64,000 nt of DNA from positions 3,224,001 to 3,288,000 of the forward strand of contig JASJZC010000007.1 in the NCBI GenBank assembly GCA_037178855.1, written 5' to 3'. Origin of the DNA: Oscheius sp. JU75. Lineage: Eukaryota; Nematoda; Chromadorea; Rhabditida; Rhabditidae. The notes beneath the pieces are model-generated. The model saw nothing but the letters and a program-made list of their open reading frames with translations, did not search any database and was not told where the DNA came from. Below are positions 13,063 through 26,324 of this stretch, one piece after another. Every line of letters starts with the position of its first letter. Position 1 is the stretch's first letter. Made by a program: the position numbers and the translations under genes.

Positions 13063-13879
13063 CTAAGCCAGCGAGGTGGTCTCATTTCCGGCACATTTTC
13101 CGGAACATAGACTATGACAGAAAATGCCAAAGAATGATGATCAAAAGAAAGTTGCAAGATGCGGAGGGTAATGTACTAGGAGGCTCTATTGGGGTCGACT
13201 CAGCGCTGGCGTTCCACTGATCACGGCAAATGACATTATGCGCGCGAGAAGATAGATCTCTATCCAGGAAATAGGAGGGAAGAAGTCCCAAAATGTGCTA
13301 AATGTCGGGGAGTACGGCTGTCTCTCTCTCGCTTAATTCGTCAAGATTGAAATTAATTGATTGGGTCATTCTGTGATTTTGCTTATTTCCGCGTTTTTTC
13401 AGCCGTGTACGAGCCAAATTGAATGTTTTGAAAGGAATAGAGTCATAAGGGTAGTTTGAATAGGCTAAAGGTGTAAAAATAATTGACGAGAGCCATAATA
13501 CGAATAGGAGGTAACTGAAAGTGAGGACGAGCTAACCGAGGATGTACTTGGTTTGTTTACTCTAATCAAGGTATCCCATTGCAGGATTCGAGTTCCGTCA
13601 ATCACGGGCCAATTCTTTCCTTTAATTCAACCCTATTAGACGAGAACAGCTTTGGGTTGAGAGACTCTCGTGAACGTGGGTGGAAAATGTCTGAAGACTA
13701 TCGTCGCATTTTACTATTCTTTGTATTTTCTCGCATTATCTTTAGAAATTGCTCCGTCGACTTCCATTATGTCGCCCCAAGTGGACCAGCAAATGTGTCT
13801 CGCAAATGGAATTGTGGCCGCCTCATCATAATATTTGATTCGGAATAAGGCGTCAAAGAAACTACGTCAAAGAACCTAC
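13063..13879. other. Upstream region of innexin A and possible 3' part of the proline-rich gene
   Basis: Should contain the innexin A promoter. On the minus strand an acceptor-like CTTTCAG near 13520 follows a polypyrimidine stretch and could mark a last exon of the proline-rich gene, but reading frame and stop are ambiguous. The plus-strand open frame at 13579-13848 has no family resemblance. Confidence 0.3.
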
Positions 13880-14473
13880 CTGATAGGAAGGAAGATTATC
13901 GAGGTGTCTTGCCTTCTCTAATGGGCTGCGCTGAAAACAGTAGTTAGGTAGGAATAATTGGTAAGTTAAAAAATTGGCTTTTCTTCCGTCAATACCCAAT
14001 GATTCAAAGGAAAACAGTGCCTGTTTATCTTTGCCCGGGCTTTCGTTGTACTTGTTGCGAGTATCTGGTTTTGAGGGTGGCTTCTTGACCGGAGTCTTGG
14101 GTGGAGGACGCCGGAGAAGAAGAGAGGTAGTTGGAGCACGAGGTGGAGGCGGTGGTGGAACTCCGACTATCCGCGAGAGAAGCGGTGGCTCAGGCTCGGC
14201 ACCGAGCATACATCCGTCTGCAGAATTTGAGCCCGAACTGACGGAGCTATCAATGAAGCGCAGACCATCCACACACGGTTCGTAAGCAGTAGTAGGCTCA
14301 TGCAACACCAATACTTTTGTACCAGAGGGATTGCTGTTTTGTGGTGGAAACTCGGACAATTTGCCGGCTGGTTGGTCTTCCGGGTAGATGGAAGACAACC
14401 GGTGTAGAAGAATGACGATTATAATAGGAGCACGGAAAGCTGTCGCTCTGTGATGGCACCAACGAAGAGGCAC
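13880..14473 (-). CDS. Exons of an unrecognised proline-rich protein
   Basis: Product not recognised. The minus strand holds two exon-like blocks. 13880-13930 is bounded by a good acceptor (CTGTTTTCAG) and donor (CAG|GTAGGT) and encodes [17 protein letters not shown]. About 13996-14460 encodes an acidic/serine stretch ([16 protein letters not shown]) followed by a strongly basic proline-rich stretch ([30 protein letters not shown]). The poly-Pro/Lys-Pro runs would suit SH3, WW or EVH1 ligands. The 5' edge of the larger block is uncertain, as several acceptors are possible between 14330 and 14460. It may belong to the same gene as the proline-rich exon at 20.5-20.8 kb, about 6 kb upstream on the same strand. 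An alternative is an isolated open frame of no function; the clean splice borders argue against that. Confidence 0.4.
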
Positions 14474-17400
14474 TCGTTATTGCGGCGTTGCATAAGTAAG
14501 CGCCAGAGAGTGGATGCGCGAAAGGGCACGCAATGTTCTGCGAGATTTCTTGGGGGATCTCGGGCAAATGTCTTTTAGCATCTGTCCTGATAGTTTTATT
14601 GCTGTAGTCTTTTGTTATCATGCTGGTTTGAAAGTTTTACCTACAATATCCTATCTAGTAAGAGTTAGTTCAAATTTCCCTTTTGACACCATTAGCATAC
14701 CACCAAAAACAGGCCGAGTACTTCGAAGTCTCAACACTCAATATTTTTAATTGTTACATATCTACCACTTTGTATTGGATACATGACTTTAATAGATAAT
14801 ATGTTTTCCTCTAACTGGGGTACTACCTAGAATATCAGCTTTGGCTACATTGTCTCTGGTTCATGTATTCTAACATGCTGGCTTTTACAAATGTCGCTAT
14901 TATCAAGTAAAATAAGCAACGCTGATTCTCGACAGCTGTACATTCCTCTGCTGTCGTTTGAATAAAAGCATCAGCCCGCCTAAGAACGACATCGTCCAGA
15001 CGCAAGCCTGCTAATCTTCGTAAACGCGCAATCTGTCCCAGTTAATAGCAACAATTGCCGTTGAGTCAAGTCTCGCTTCAATAAATATTTAACTGGGCAG
15101 GTGACCAAGTCGGCCGAGAGCCAGCTAATTTGGACACTCTACACTCAGAATCAGTTTCTATGCGACGCCCAATAGTAATGACCATAGTCAACAATGTATG
15201 ACTTTTCTGTCTAGGAACACTCCTCATTATTTCAAGATGTTACTTCTTTATGCCACTAAAACAAGTTCCTCTTTCTTGCGAAACAGATTCAAAAGCTATG
15301 TGTCTAACTGCAGTCTAATAACTTCCGTAAGAGCAAACGTTTCACGCATGAATCCGCAACACCGCTTATCTAGTTTGGCTCTGTAAAGAAAGAAAGACTT
15401 CGCTGAGATCGTTAATTTTTCATGGCAAGGAGAAATTTTCACTAAACGAGGTGGAGCACGTCAAAAAACCTATATTTTTGCCTTAACATTTTATGACGTT
15501 TTGAGAATATGAAAACGATAGAAAAAGAGCGAAAAGAAAAGGAGAAACCTCCTTATCTTAAAAACTAATTAACTGATTGAATCTCGGGAATTGAGGACGG
15601 CACTTACAAATATAATGAATCAGGATGGCTGGCAAATGGAATAGTAATTGAGAAGACAGGGGTGGAGAGAAAAGATTCCCGTATCCGCCATTTTGTCTTT
15701 TCATAATATGTGATTATTCTGTGGAGTATATAAGATGCGAGAGCGAGAATTGCTGCTCATGGAAAGTAAGAAAAAAGAACGACTTGCCTTATACTTGGCG
15801 AGTCGACCTGCAAAGCGATGCCACGCAGCATTGCCATGCATTGCATCCCGTGGTCAGGTAGGTCGAAATTGTCGCATGTCGAGCTCAGATAAGTCGCAGT
15901 AGATCAAATTAGCGTGAGCGCGAGCAGTTAAAGAAGGCAAGCGCCGCCGGGGGCGTGGCTTGCGCCAGTTATAGCAGAAAAGGTGCGCGGATTGTAACAC
16001 GTTTGAGGCTCTGATAACGCATCGATTCCACACCTCAAAACGTCAAGTCTCTCATCAGATTTGCCAAGTTTCAGTGTCTCCGGGGATGAATTTATCGTTT
16101 TGTTTCAACTCCCTCACCAAATTCTAATAGCAATCCCTCTGTGCACAGAAGCATGAACACAACACACAACTAAGTGCTTGACAGCGTGTATGGATCGGAT
16201 GTTGGCCCGTTAACTTCATGTTCTCGGTCGACTAAAAGCCCCTTGACAATCTGGTCGTGAAGACAAAGGGGATCTTTTTCGATGTGGGTTCTATTGCGTC
16301 GTAAATTCAATGTTAATGAGAGCAATGCGAAGCACATGGCCCTCTCCCTGTTACACTTCAGATTGAATGGTCTTTTACGAGGAAAGTGAATAAATCTTAC
16401 CTTTGATGGCTTAAACATTGGCTGTGGTATTGTAGCCGCCTATTACGCATTGAACCCTGCCTAATCCATTCTGAACCGACTGTGTGAAGTGGGAAAGGAA
16501 ATTATGAGTTGAGAAATCGGACAATTGTATAACTTTGAAGGAAAACTGAAAGAATCCGCCAGAGCTAATTGACCGGCCGATTATTCAAAGGACCAAGCGG
16601 AGGATTAACGCACTTTAAGGCACTCCATTATAATTGTCTTTGATTCTGGCAGAAGAATTGGCGTGGGAAATAGCTGAAGATTGGTACATTTCAAAAATAA
16701 TCAAGCGCTAAGCTTCTACTAATGGTTTTGCAACAAGGACACAAATATGCTAACCAGGTGTGTCAGAGCAATCTCCTCCTCTCCGTTCAGAAGTGTGTCA
16801 CAAATTACTCAATGTTCGACTGACACCTGCCAACTATGTTAGACTCTTTTGTTCGTCTTTAAACACTATTAGAGCGTCTAAAAATGGAGCTTCCTGGGAA
16901 TTTGGGGGCATACACAGCGCCACAGATGTGTCCCATTTGTATAGTATTACCCTAAATTGGTGCCAAATCTGCTCAGAACTGAGATGAATCCAAAAGAAGG
17001 CGCGGGAACAATATCGGAACTACGCACAAACCATAAATCTCTGAGTTGGTTTCTCCTGAGGGAGAAGGCAAATGAATTTCTTTTGTTCGCCTTTGCTCTC
17101 TCACATCCAGTCTCTGTCCAAAACGAGACTCTGCGCCTTAAAGAACACGCTGTAGTGATAATGACATTCGAAAACTTCGTTTGGCAACATACACTTAAGG
17201 AGTGTCTTCTGCGCCTCACGATAGCCTCTCGATTGAGGTCCTTCTATAGATATGAGGGGGAGCAAGCTAAGAAGCTGAGGAGCTGGGCCAAACGAATGCA
17301 AATCGGGAAGCCAGAACTAGAGCCCAGATTTGAATACACTTACCGCCGTTGTGCATGTGCTTAGTCAAAGATGGAAGCCTAATTAGGCACGACAACTTAA

Positions 17401-20400
17401 CAAAGAAACTATCCATATGACAACAACTGAAAAATGTCGTGGAAGTGCTAGTTTAACGAAAACTTCGTATACAAGCTCAGAGAATGTATTGATTTTCTCA
17501 CCGGTAAGGACGGTTCCGAAGGAGGTTTTTCCTGCGACTCGGAATCCGAGTCTAACGTCCACATGTCATTCTAGAGGAAGGCAGGTGTGTCGAATTTACC
17601 ACGTTAGCCACTTTGAACTACTAAATTGCTGGCGGTCTACATTGTTGAGTTCGCGCAATTACCTTTGTCCCGATGCTTTTGGCCAGACTTTTCCCAAAAA
17701 GCAGCAATTTAAGTTTTTCGGTTTGTGCCTTCTTGTGAAACTTCCTGTCAACAACGTTTTGTTTACTTTTGTCAAGCTTAACCGAGCAAACCAAAATCAG
17801 CTCCACCGATACTTCACGGTCTTTATTTCTCATTTCTCCGAAACATACTGGCCTGTTCTTCTCTTAAGCAAAGTTTGTACGAAGCTACGTTTCTTAGTAA
17901 AGATGTTAGAAAATGTATAAAACTCTTTCCCTGTCTCTCATCCTTTTCGGCTGTGGATATCGACGACGCTTCTAAACAATGGTCTGATATTCATTGAGCT
18001 GTTTACGCGTGAATAGCAATTCATTTTCTTTGAACATTATCGTGAGTGAGAGTGAGTCCCTCCTCGGTGTTCAGGTGTCAATGCCTCACAACAAAAAGAT
18101 GACAAAGACGAACGACTGCTGATACTTTTGTCAACGGGGTGATTGCCGGACAACAGCTGCCAATGGGAGAACGGAAGGAAGACAGCTCTGACACGCCAAT
18201 GTGCAGGTCATTTTGTTTTAGTCTGATAAGAGTTAAAATAGAAGGAAATATTTTGAGCAGAAGATGCGCGCGGAGGTTCAAGTGGGAAAGTAGTAAAGCC
18301 TGCCCTTGCATTTAGTGCTGACGTGATTTCTTCTGACAGCCGACACCCTATCCGAGAAGTGGTGCACAAAAAGTCAAACTCTTCCAAACTTATTCATTAG
18401 GCAGAATAGGCTCAAAAACCGGAAAATTTCAAGTGTTTTTAGCCAGAAACTACTATGATGGATTGAATTCAAGTATTGTTGAAAAGAACACAATCTGGTG
18501 GCATTGAGATGCAGTGGCGCGTATGTAGAGCAGCTGCGCAGAACCAGCAAAAATGGGTAGAAGGCAATCAAAAAGAGTACTCCTGGTATATTTTCCTTGT
18601 AAGATACAGCCAATTCTCTGATTGGCATAGTGGGTGTCCCACTCCAGCCAACAAAAAACACACACCAGACGCATTCGGTCGTGTGTTCCATCGTAATGAA
18701 ATCTGCCTTGGAGGGCTAATTGACTTGTGTGGAAGACACGATCCGAACTTCTCTTTACATTGTTTTGTCCGAAAAAGTGCAAAAGTCTCCAAATGTTTGT
18801 TTAGAAGAGGATTGACGTGTCTAGGAAGGAGAAAGTCTAAAACGGAGGCCGGCAGGCCGACGCTTGCAATTCGTGTACTTCATCTCAACGTAATTTGTCG
18901 CATCCATAAAGAATAATCATGGACTTTTTATTGGAAATTGAGAGAGCGAGGAGTGTAGTAATGCGGTCCCAAATGCTATCAACGGAAAAGGACCGAGAGC
19001 CAGCTCAATACTACCTACAAGTCCGAAAAATATGGCACACTGAAACAAAATCAGAGAATAGCATCTCCACATGAAATCATTTTTCGGGGGTTACCGCGAT
19101 GTGAATAGTTGATGAAAGGTCAGGAGCAAATGCTTTGATTAATGAAAGCCTGGCTAATGAATGGACCAGATCTAACCTATCCTGCCGTTTACGTCACGTG
19201 AAAAAGCAAACAAATAGGCACTCAGGTTACCAAAGTGCACACTTAATTTTAGACAATAGACTTATTAGCTGTGGGTACAGCCTTCTCACTTCAATCTTTC
19301 ATGGCATCAGAGTGGCGTTCCAAGAGGGAGAGCAAGACGTTTGACATGGCATCCTAATTCGACATTTTTATAACCCTTTCCCGAGGGAGTCATTTCAGTC
19401 TGGCGGTCAGGCGTCGTTCTAAAGCAGAACTGCCCTTGGCCACTATCAGAAGTTTACGACACCACTCATAATAATAGTTTCCCTTGGAAGTATCAATTAT
19501 ACTGTCCCCAAAATTGTTTTGCCATGGGCTTTTTGCTGTGTGTGTCTCGTGTAAGCCATTCTACTTCTTGGGAGCGTGAACACTAATTATGTAAATAATG
19601 TCTACGAGGGCCTCTCGACTTCATTCAGCAAAACACGAAATTGAGGCAGGATTAATGGGTAATGAACTTGTCCCTTTTTGTAGTCAGTCGGAAGGAAACT
19701 GCAAAGTGCGCAAGTCGATGACCAAAACAGGCCGTTACAAAAACGATCTGATATTAATATCTGAGTTACACAAGACTTTTTACAGTTTCCGAGAAAATCG
19801 CCTTGTTGACAGAAATGGTGCCCGTTTTGCCGTCTGGGGCTAATTGCATGTGAAAGAGGATCCTACTGATTTCCGGAGCTATTTTGTTCATCGGCATGTC
19901 AAAATCTGGACCAGATTACCACAAAATGACCGAAGAATCGAAACGGTTAGAAACAGATGGTTTATAAGAAAGAGTTCTTTTAAACAGAGTTCTAAGCTGC
20001 ACTTTGAAGCAGATGGACCAATCCGTCCATCTACCTAGACAGACCCGACCCACCGCTTTCTGACATGTTTTTGACACCCGTAGTTTGAATTTTGACACCC
20101 GACTGAAAGGTATGTGAAAGTCTTTTTTTTGAAGGCGCTTTTCCGCCCCGTACGCTCAAATACAACAACTACGAAGAGATCATTTGTGGCACACTCCTTG
20201 ACGACAGCCATGATTTCTCTTTCGGCATTACCAACGGTTACAAGTTTCCGCGGCCTAGCTCAGGCTCTCTCACGCTGCCACCGGGCTCAATAAAAGAGAA
20301 GAGGGCAACGGGAGCGCCGGCTAGAGTTACCTTTGTGTATGTGTGCATCAATTTCACGTGATTGCTTCACTTAACAACTCATTGTTAGTGATTCAGGAGG

Positions 20401-20522
20401 AGGTCGCGCCTGAAGAGCGCAATCAGACCAAACGTCGCACTTTTCCTAACGTGCATTAGCTGTCGCTTTGCTTCATTGGATACGAACGGAAGAAAATATT
20501 TGTGGCCAAGATAGAAACTCAC
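14474..20522. other. Gene-poor stretch (intron or intergenic)
   Basis: About 6 kb without a convincing exon. Open frames here (for example 17417-17920 plus, 18476-18916 plus, 16170-16418 minus) lack domains, splice context or protein-like composition. A GC-box-like GGGGGCGTGGC lies near 15950. If the proline-rich exons on either side are one gene, this is its large intron. Confidence 0.35.
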
Positions 20523-20795
20523 CCCATATACTGGGATCGGAAATGTGTAGCCCGGCTGTCGATATAGTCGTCTTCGTGGGTCAGGAACAGGAATAGATGC
20601 CCCTCGTGGCTTGAGACCACCGTTTGTGAAAGGGATCGACTCCTTGACGCAATCAAGAGGTGCCGGAGGAGGGACAGGAGGTTGAGTTCCTCCCAGATGG
20701 TTGTTGTTAAGAGTGGCTAGAGACTGGGTAGTTGGGATTTGACACTTGGTCTTTGTCGGGGGGAACTGTGCTGAGGTGCTCGACGACAGGGACAT
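20523..20795 (-). CDS. Possible 5' coding exon of a Pro/Ser-rich protein
   Basis: An open stretch starting at the ATG at 20793-20795 (MSLSSSTSAQFPPTKTKC), continuing with GGTQPPVPPPAPLDC and ending PGYTFPIPVYG at a good donor (G|GTGAGT, 20522-20517). The frame is also open 5' of this ATG to an acceptor-like TATTCAG at about 20833, so it may be internal. No domain or family is recognised. Composition matches the proline-rich block at 13.9-14.5 kb on the same strand, which makes one gene with a 6 kb intron plausible. A CCCGCCC element lies about 140 bp upstream of the exon. Confidence 0.38.
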
Positions 20796-20833
20796 AGGGG
20801 ACCATGGGCCCACTAGCGCCACATCTGAATAAT

Positions 20834-23800
20834 GAGCAGCTGTTTGACAGAATTGAAGATGTCAAAAAGAGTAAGATTGTTTGTAAAGGGAGCAATTAAC
20901 AAGGTAAACCGTGAGAAATAATAACAGTCAGCAGAGCGGGGAATTTGAGTTTGAAGGAGAAATGGGCGGGGCCTTCTCGCCAGGGGGCGAATAAATCAGG
21001 CCAACTGAACGCAACAGAGATGTCTGTTCCCTAAAGCCGTTTATAAAATTTCGTTGTTGGATCCCTCTACTTGTTTACTATTCATAGAACTATGTGATTT
21101 TGTTGTATGTAATCATTTTTGTGCAAAACTAGCTTTCATCCCGTCTTTGCTTCTGTCTCAATCTTATGAATAGATTTATTTGGGAGTCAGAAACATATCC
21201 TTTTTTAACTAGTAGATGGTTTTGCGGTTCTTTCACAAGTTTCTCGATTGATCCGGAAATGTCTGTATCCTTTCAAAAACACCTCAGCGAAAGTTCAATC
21301 TCGTCTTTAGGTTGATAATTACTTCCAGGTTCCCATAGCACTTGAAATCGACTCAGTCACCGTGAAAAGGGACCAAGCAGAAAATGGACATTTAAAAGAA
21401 GGCGATGGTCCGAAAGCAAACTTATTTGATTTCTAGGTACTATTTTCACGGAAAACAGAAAAACAGAAACACAACCTTGGAAATCTTTGGAAATTGCTCA
21501 TCAAATTGAAAACCAGCATGTAACCGCCGCCCATAAAGTTTTTGGAAGGGGACTACCGCTCAAGGGCCACCCTCTCTGAGAATTAGGAAAAAGGCGGTCA
21601 AGCAAAAAATAAAAACTTCCGGAAGCTAAGGCAAAGAACCAGTGGCAAATAGTCAACATACAGCTTCATCGTTAATACTACTGCAAAACAAATTTCTTCA
21701 GAATAGCGCAGAAACCAAGAAAAAGTAAAGGAAGAGCAAAATGTCCAGGTCAGAGAGTAGTGCGCAAATTGTGTACGAACGCGCAGCCAAGCACATCAAA
21801 ACAAGGATCGTCCATTAACTGACGAAAGAGAGTATCCTAGAGGAAAAGGTATGTAAATGAACTGATTATGGGCAGCAAAGCTTGCATCACGTCAGCCTTA
21901 CTCGAGATGATGTATTACAAATTTCGTGATGACATTTGCGCTGGCTGTGCTTGCTGTCTGAAGAAAATTTGTGTTGACAGCAACCTTGTTTTCTAATAGC
22001 TTTAAAAAGTAAACGGAGACAAGAGCAAAATCATGGTTGAAGCAGGGAAGTGATAACGCAGACCTCTCAAAATTTACGCACGCCGAATTACTCGGACTTT
22101 CCAAAAACTTTCGTGTAGGACAAGTGTTCATTTGGGCAAATATGAGTGTCTCCCGAATAATGGCAGTTGAGCATTGTTCCAATGCGCCGATGCCCCAGGG
22201 AGCCATCGCTTCTCCAGATTAGAGGTCAACTGTCAAGCTGAGGAGCAGTTCGTGCCCGTTGAACATGTTTTCGCATTTGTCTCAGAAACGCTGTTTTTGC
22301 GTTACACACGCGAACGAAGCATCTGAGCTGGTGAAATAAGCGTTAACATGGATCGGTTATGATGAAACATTGAATTGACGAGGATGGACGGCCCGTGCGT
22401 GTTCGCAAGCATAATAACGGCTACGGTTGAATGATTGTGTTGGGAAAATGAAACGTTCCAAAAACCGATGCACAAAATGATTTCTCTCGCAGTATGATCG
22501 TCGAAGGGCAAAGGATGAGTCGGGCTATAAAGTTTAAAAGATAAGCACCAAGAGCATTTAAAATGTGCATTCAGAACAAACTCGGCAATAAGTAAATTTT
22601 AGACACACCTTGATGACTGCCAACGTGTTCTGCAAAAGCAAATGAAATTCCATTTTTTGTAGTCTGGGTAGAAAGGATAGGCAGACACGTTCGCTAACTG
22701 TAAGCAACACAATTATCTGCATCGTTTGTCCCCAGGGTATCTGTGACGTCTAGCTTTGAGGATAACTGTAAAAACGTTTGGTTTCTATAACGGTAGTACT
22801 GTTCCTGGTGTTACAATTCAGTCCGGTCAAATTGTTGCTTTCCCACCATGATTATTCACACCTTTTCAAGTTCCGGCTTCCGCTACCGTAATCCGACCCA
22901 TACACGAAATCTCGTCACAGCAAATAAGCACATGCAAATCATTGCATCTCCGATTTCCGTTATTTCACAAATGTTTGTTTTCCAGAGACACAATGACCGT
23001 TTGACATGAACGGACTTACCTTAGCAGGACTCGGGCGCCACGGGCCGTTGAAGTCGCCCTGAAAACTCTTGCTTGAAGACAGGATAAAGAGGTGATGTTG
23101 AACATGAACCCATAAAACATAGGGCATGATTTGAGTGCTATACGCGTTTCGGTCCAAGGCATCATGGTGAGGAGGAAATGAGTCTGAGAGGCGTGTAGAT
23201 AAGACGGTGCCTTCTTGATTAAGAGGCTCTCTCAATTAAACAGGACAAGGCTGTGAATCCAGTGGACAAAGAAGCAGAGTGGCTCTGAATCTGTCATCTC
23301 TCACGATTTGTCTTGCCAGAGAGAGCTATGGAACATCATTCAAAATACCACGCCAAGCCAAATTGGCTATCCGTTTTTGGGTTCATGACAAGGGTCAACC
23401 AGTGTATCGCTACAAGATTTGGATGTCAAAGTACTCGAGTCGCAATATTTTATCTCACTGTTATCGATGATCATCTGAAATTCTGATTGAAATCAGGAAG
23501 ATGCCTTTCAAGGGACGTTTAGAATACAACTGTGCACCGGATTTGAACGCATGTAGTTAAGCTTTTTGGGGAGAAAGGTTTTATACTTTATCTCATTGTG
23601 TCATCTAATTATGCAAAAGATAAAATAGAAGTGAATATAAATAAAAAGTTCTACTTCTACTAAACTAAAAAACGGCCTGGAACGCCGCTGGACAGTGTTA
23701 TGATACATGTGTTCAAGTGGTTCATGCAATTTGGGTTCATTGACGGATGTCACTAGCCTCGATGACAGCTTAAAAAACTTGGATATGGAGCGGCTAGGCT

Positions 23801-26324
23801 AGAGTAACTATGTTCAAAGAGAAAGTTCTCGGTCCGTTCGGCATGCGTCCACAAAAGCGGGGAGGGTGTGTATGATTTACACTCAAATGCTAAACAAAAA
23901 GTAAGCAGCAAAAGATTTGAGACTTGATAACGAGCCGGCTATACTCATTATTCGTGAAACCAAATGTCATACACCAGCCCTGATGCAAATGTTGCCGCTC
24001 AAAACAGTTAAGAGCTCACATAACTTCTAGGGTTATACCAGAAGAAGATAAGTTACGGTAGCTAATGTATTCTGAGATGGCAAGGGATCTGCTCACGTTC
24101 GGGGCTAAAAGACTCATTCGCGGGGTCATTTCAAAATGGAACGAGAAGAGTGACTCAAAAGCCTAAATGGGTTCCTAAGTAGGTCTTCCTCGAAATTTTT
24201 GTGACTAAAAGGGACAGCTCATTAATAGTTGGACCAAAGTGTCTCGGATAAGACCAATAAATTGAAGAAGGTTTTGTGGTCAAGACATAACATGACGGCA
24301 CTTCCGCGCGGAGGTCGGGTCTAATCTTTCCTTCCATAATTAAGAGAACACGGGTGTGCGCCGGTTATGCAGCCATTACTCAAAACGCACTTGAAACGCG
24401 GCCCGATGGCTAAGAAGCGCAACCATGGGAAAGCCGAAGACACTGGAGCCGAAAAAACTGTTAAGCACTATGAACTCTGTAAGAGCTTACGCCTCCTTCT
24501 TAGCTTTTCTTGAACTAGACAATTTGCAGAGGTCGTAGTGTCGTGAACCCAGTGGGAGAACGACAAAAAGCACTACGCCGAATAAGGGTTAGCCCAATAA
24601 TAGGAAGCCAAATGTGGAGGCTTAAAAATCTATGTTTGAGTTCCGCCAATATCCGTGAGAAACGGCCAAAAAGGAGACTGAGCAAGTGAAAAGGATAGTT
24701 TGTTGACAATGAGGAGGTCGGTCACCTATGAATTACTAATTACAATGGTACAGGGATAGAATTACTAGAGCAACGGTGAGAATTCCCAAATAGTGCATTG
24801 GCTCGAGGGGAACGCAGAGAATTTACAACACGAAATTCGAGCCGTAAGCGAGACCAAACTGCGAGACAAAACGAATGGCCACGTTTTTCTAAGGCTGTCA
24901 ACTGCTCATTAGTCATAGAAATTCGAGAGTTTCCTGCTCGAGACACTTTTTTAAATCTTCCCGATATCCCCAGACATTGCAATACATACAACGACAAGGT
25001 TAAACGTGGAAACTGATGAGCTGATGTTTGTATCCTCTGCCTAATATTGGAATTTAAGTCATGGGGGACAAAAGACGACACATACGGTACGGTTAAGAGC
25101 ATAAGCTTAAACTCACAGATGTTCCACTGGCGGTCGGTTGGAGACTTCTTGTCTAGAGCAAGGTAGCCGATTGATTCTGAAACTAGGTGGAAGATTCAAA
25201 TTGGAAGAGCTTTCTAGCGCAACCCCTTGAATTATAGGATGCGAGACAACTGCGCAAAATACAATTAAGCACCGGTAATGGACAGAATGGAAGAAGAGAG
25301 AAGAAGAAGGAGATAGAGCCGAAGGGATACGACACACATTACGACGCATCAATTCGTCTCTCTGATTTCAGTTTTTGGAAGCTCTCATGCTTTCGGACAA
25401 ACGGCACAGGCGCCTAGAAACCTAGACATTCTAACGTCGCCTTTATTGAGAAAATAGGCGAAAATTGTACACTGAGATAGGAATTCATTGCACAATGCTG
25501 CTTTTGGGAAAGTGGGGCCTCCTAAAATGATAGATTAGTAGAGAAAAGATGCTCGCGTGGCCGTTAGATATGCATGAAATAGCAACGCTCCCTTCTTGAG
25601 CTGAGTCCACGTTGGAACAATGGTGTTCCAATCCCAACTTTGGCTGAAACGACTCCAAATTTTAGTAGGACACAAAATTCTCAGTCTTCGGGAAAATGTA
25701 CACTCGTGATAAGTGCTAAATATGAGAAGACGTGCTGCGTGGCGTGACTGTTGAAAGGCACCTGAGAAGAGAAGCAAATGACCGGCGACCAGTGTCATAT
25801 TTCGTCGTGGCACCAAATGCCAAAGTCGTGGTATTTTTGTGCAACTTAAAGTGAAAAAGATTGTTGATGTCCATTCCATCTTTGTTTGTAGTTATCAGTA
25901 TCGGAGATCTCCTTCGTCCATGCTTCTTATCAATTGTTTTTCTAGAAAATATTCTTCAAGAAGATGTCTGGATATCACATTTCGTCGCCTTACATCTGCA
26001 ACATATGCCTCCTGTATCGATGGGACTGCGAGGCGGAAAACAATAAAATGTTTATCTCAATGAATACAACTATTTTTCATTATTGATGCGGACGATACTG
26101 AATGGTAATGCGAAGTGCTGTAAAAGTCTCAGTTGTCCATTTTTACAACTTTGGTAACCGGATGTCAACATTTGAGATAAGTGAATCTACTTGAAGTGAA
26201 TCGTACATTTCTGTCATGCTGCTCTTTGTTTAGACTAGTCATTCACGATTACGGTACCGTTGTGCAGTTTTTATTAATAAAGATCTATTGTGGTCTGTTG
26301 AATTCAGTCTCTGAATACTAGAAA
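20834..26324. other. Gene-poor stretch
   Basis: About 5.5 kb with no recognisable coding exon or RNA gene. The first 150 bp carry a GC-box (GGGCGGGGCC near 20964) upstream of the minus-strand proline-rich exon. Near the right end (25.86-26.05 kb, plus) an acceptor-flanked open stretch beginning MSGYHISSPYICN could be a 5' exon of the homeobox gene, but this is unsupported. Confidence 0.3.

Noticed and set aside
13974-14285. Plus-strand Gly/Arg-rich open frame of about 100 residues
   Set aside because: It is the antisense shadow of the proline-rich minus-strand block; the Gly run is simply the complement of the Pro codons.
16170-16418. Minus-strand open frame of about 82 residues in the gene-poor stretch
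   Set aside because: Basic, low-information sequence with no splice support linking it to the flanking proline-rich exons.
17417-17920. Long plus-strand open frame of about 167 residues
   Set aside because: No domain, signal peptide, membrane segment or splice context, and amino-acid composition looks random; treated as chance.
18476-18916. Plus-strand open frame of about 146 residues
   Set aside because: Overlapping frames are open on the other strand too and no family resemblance is seen.
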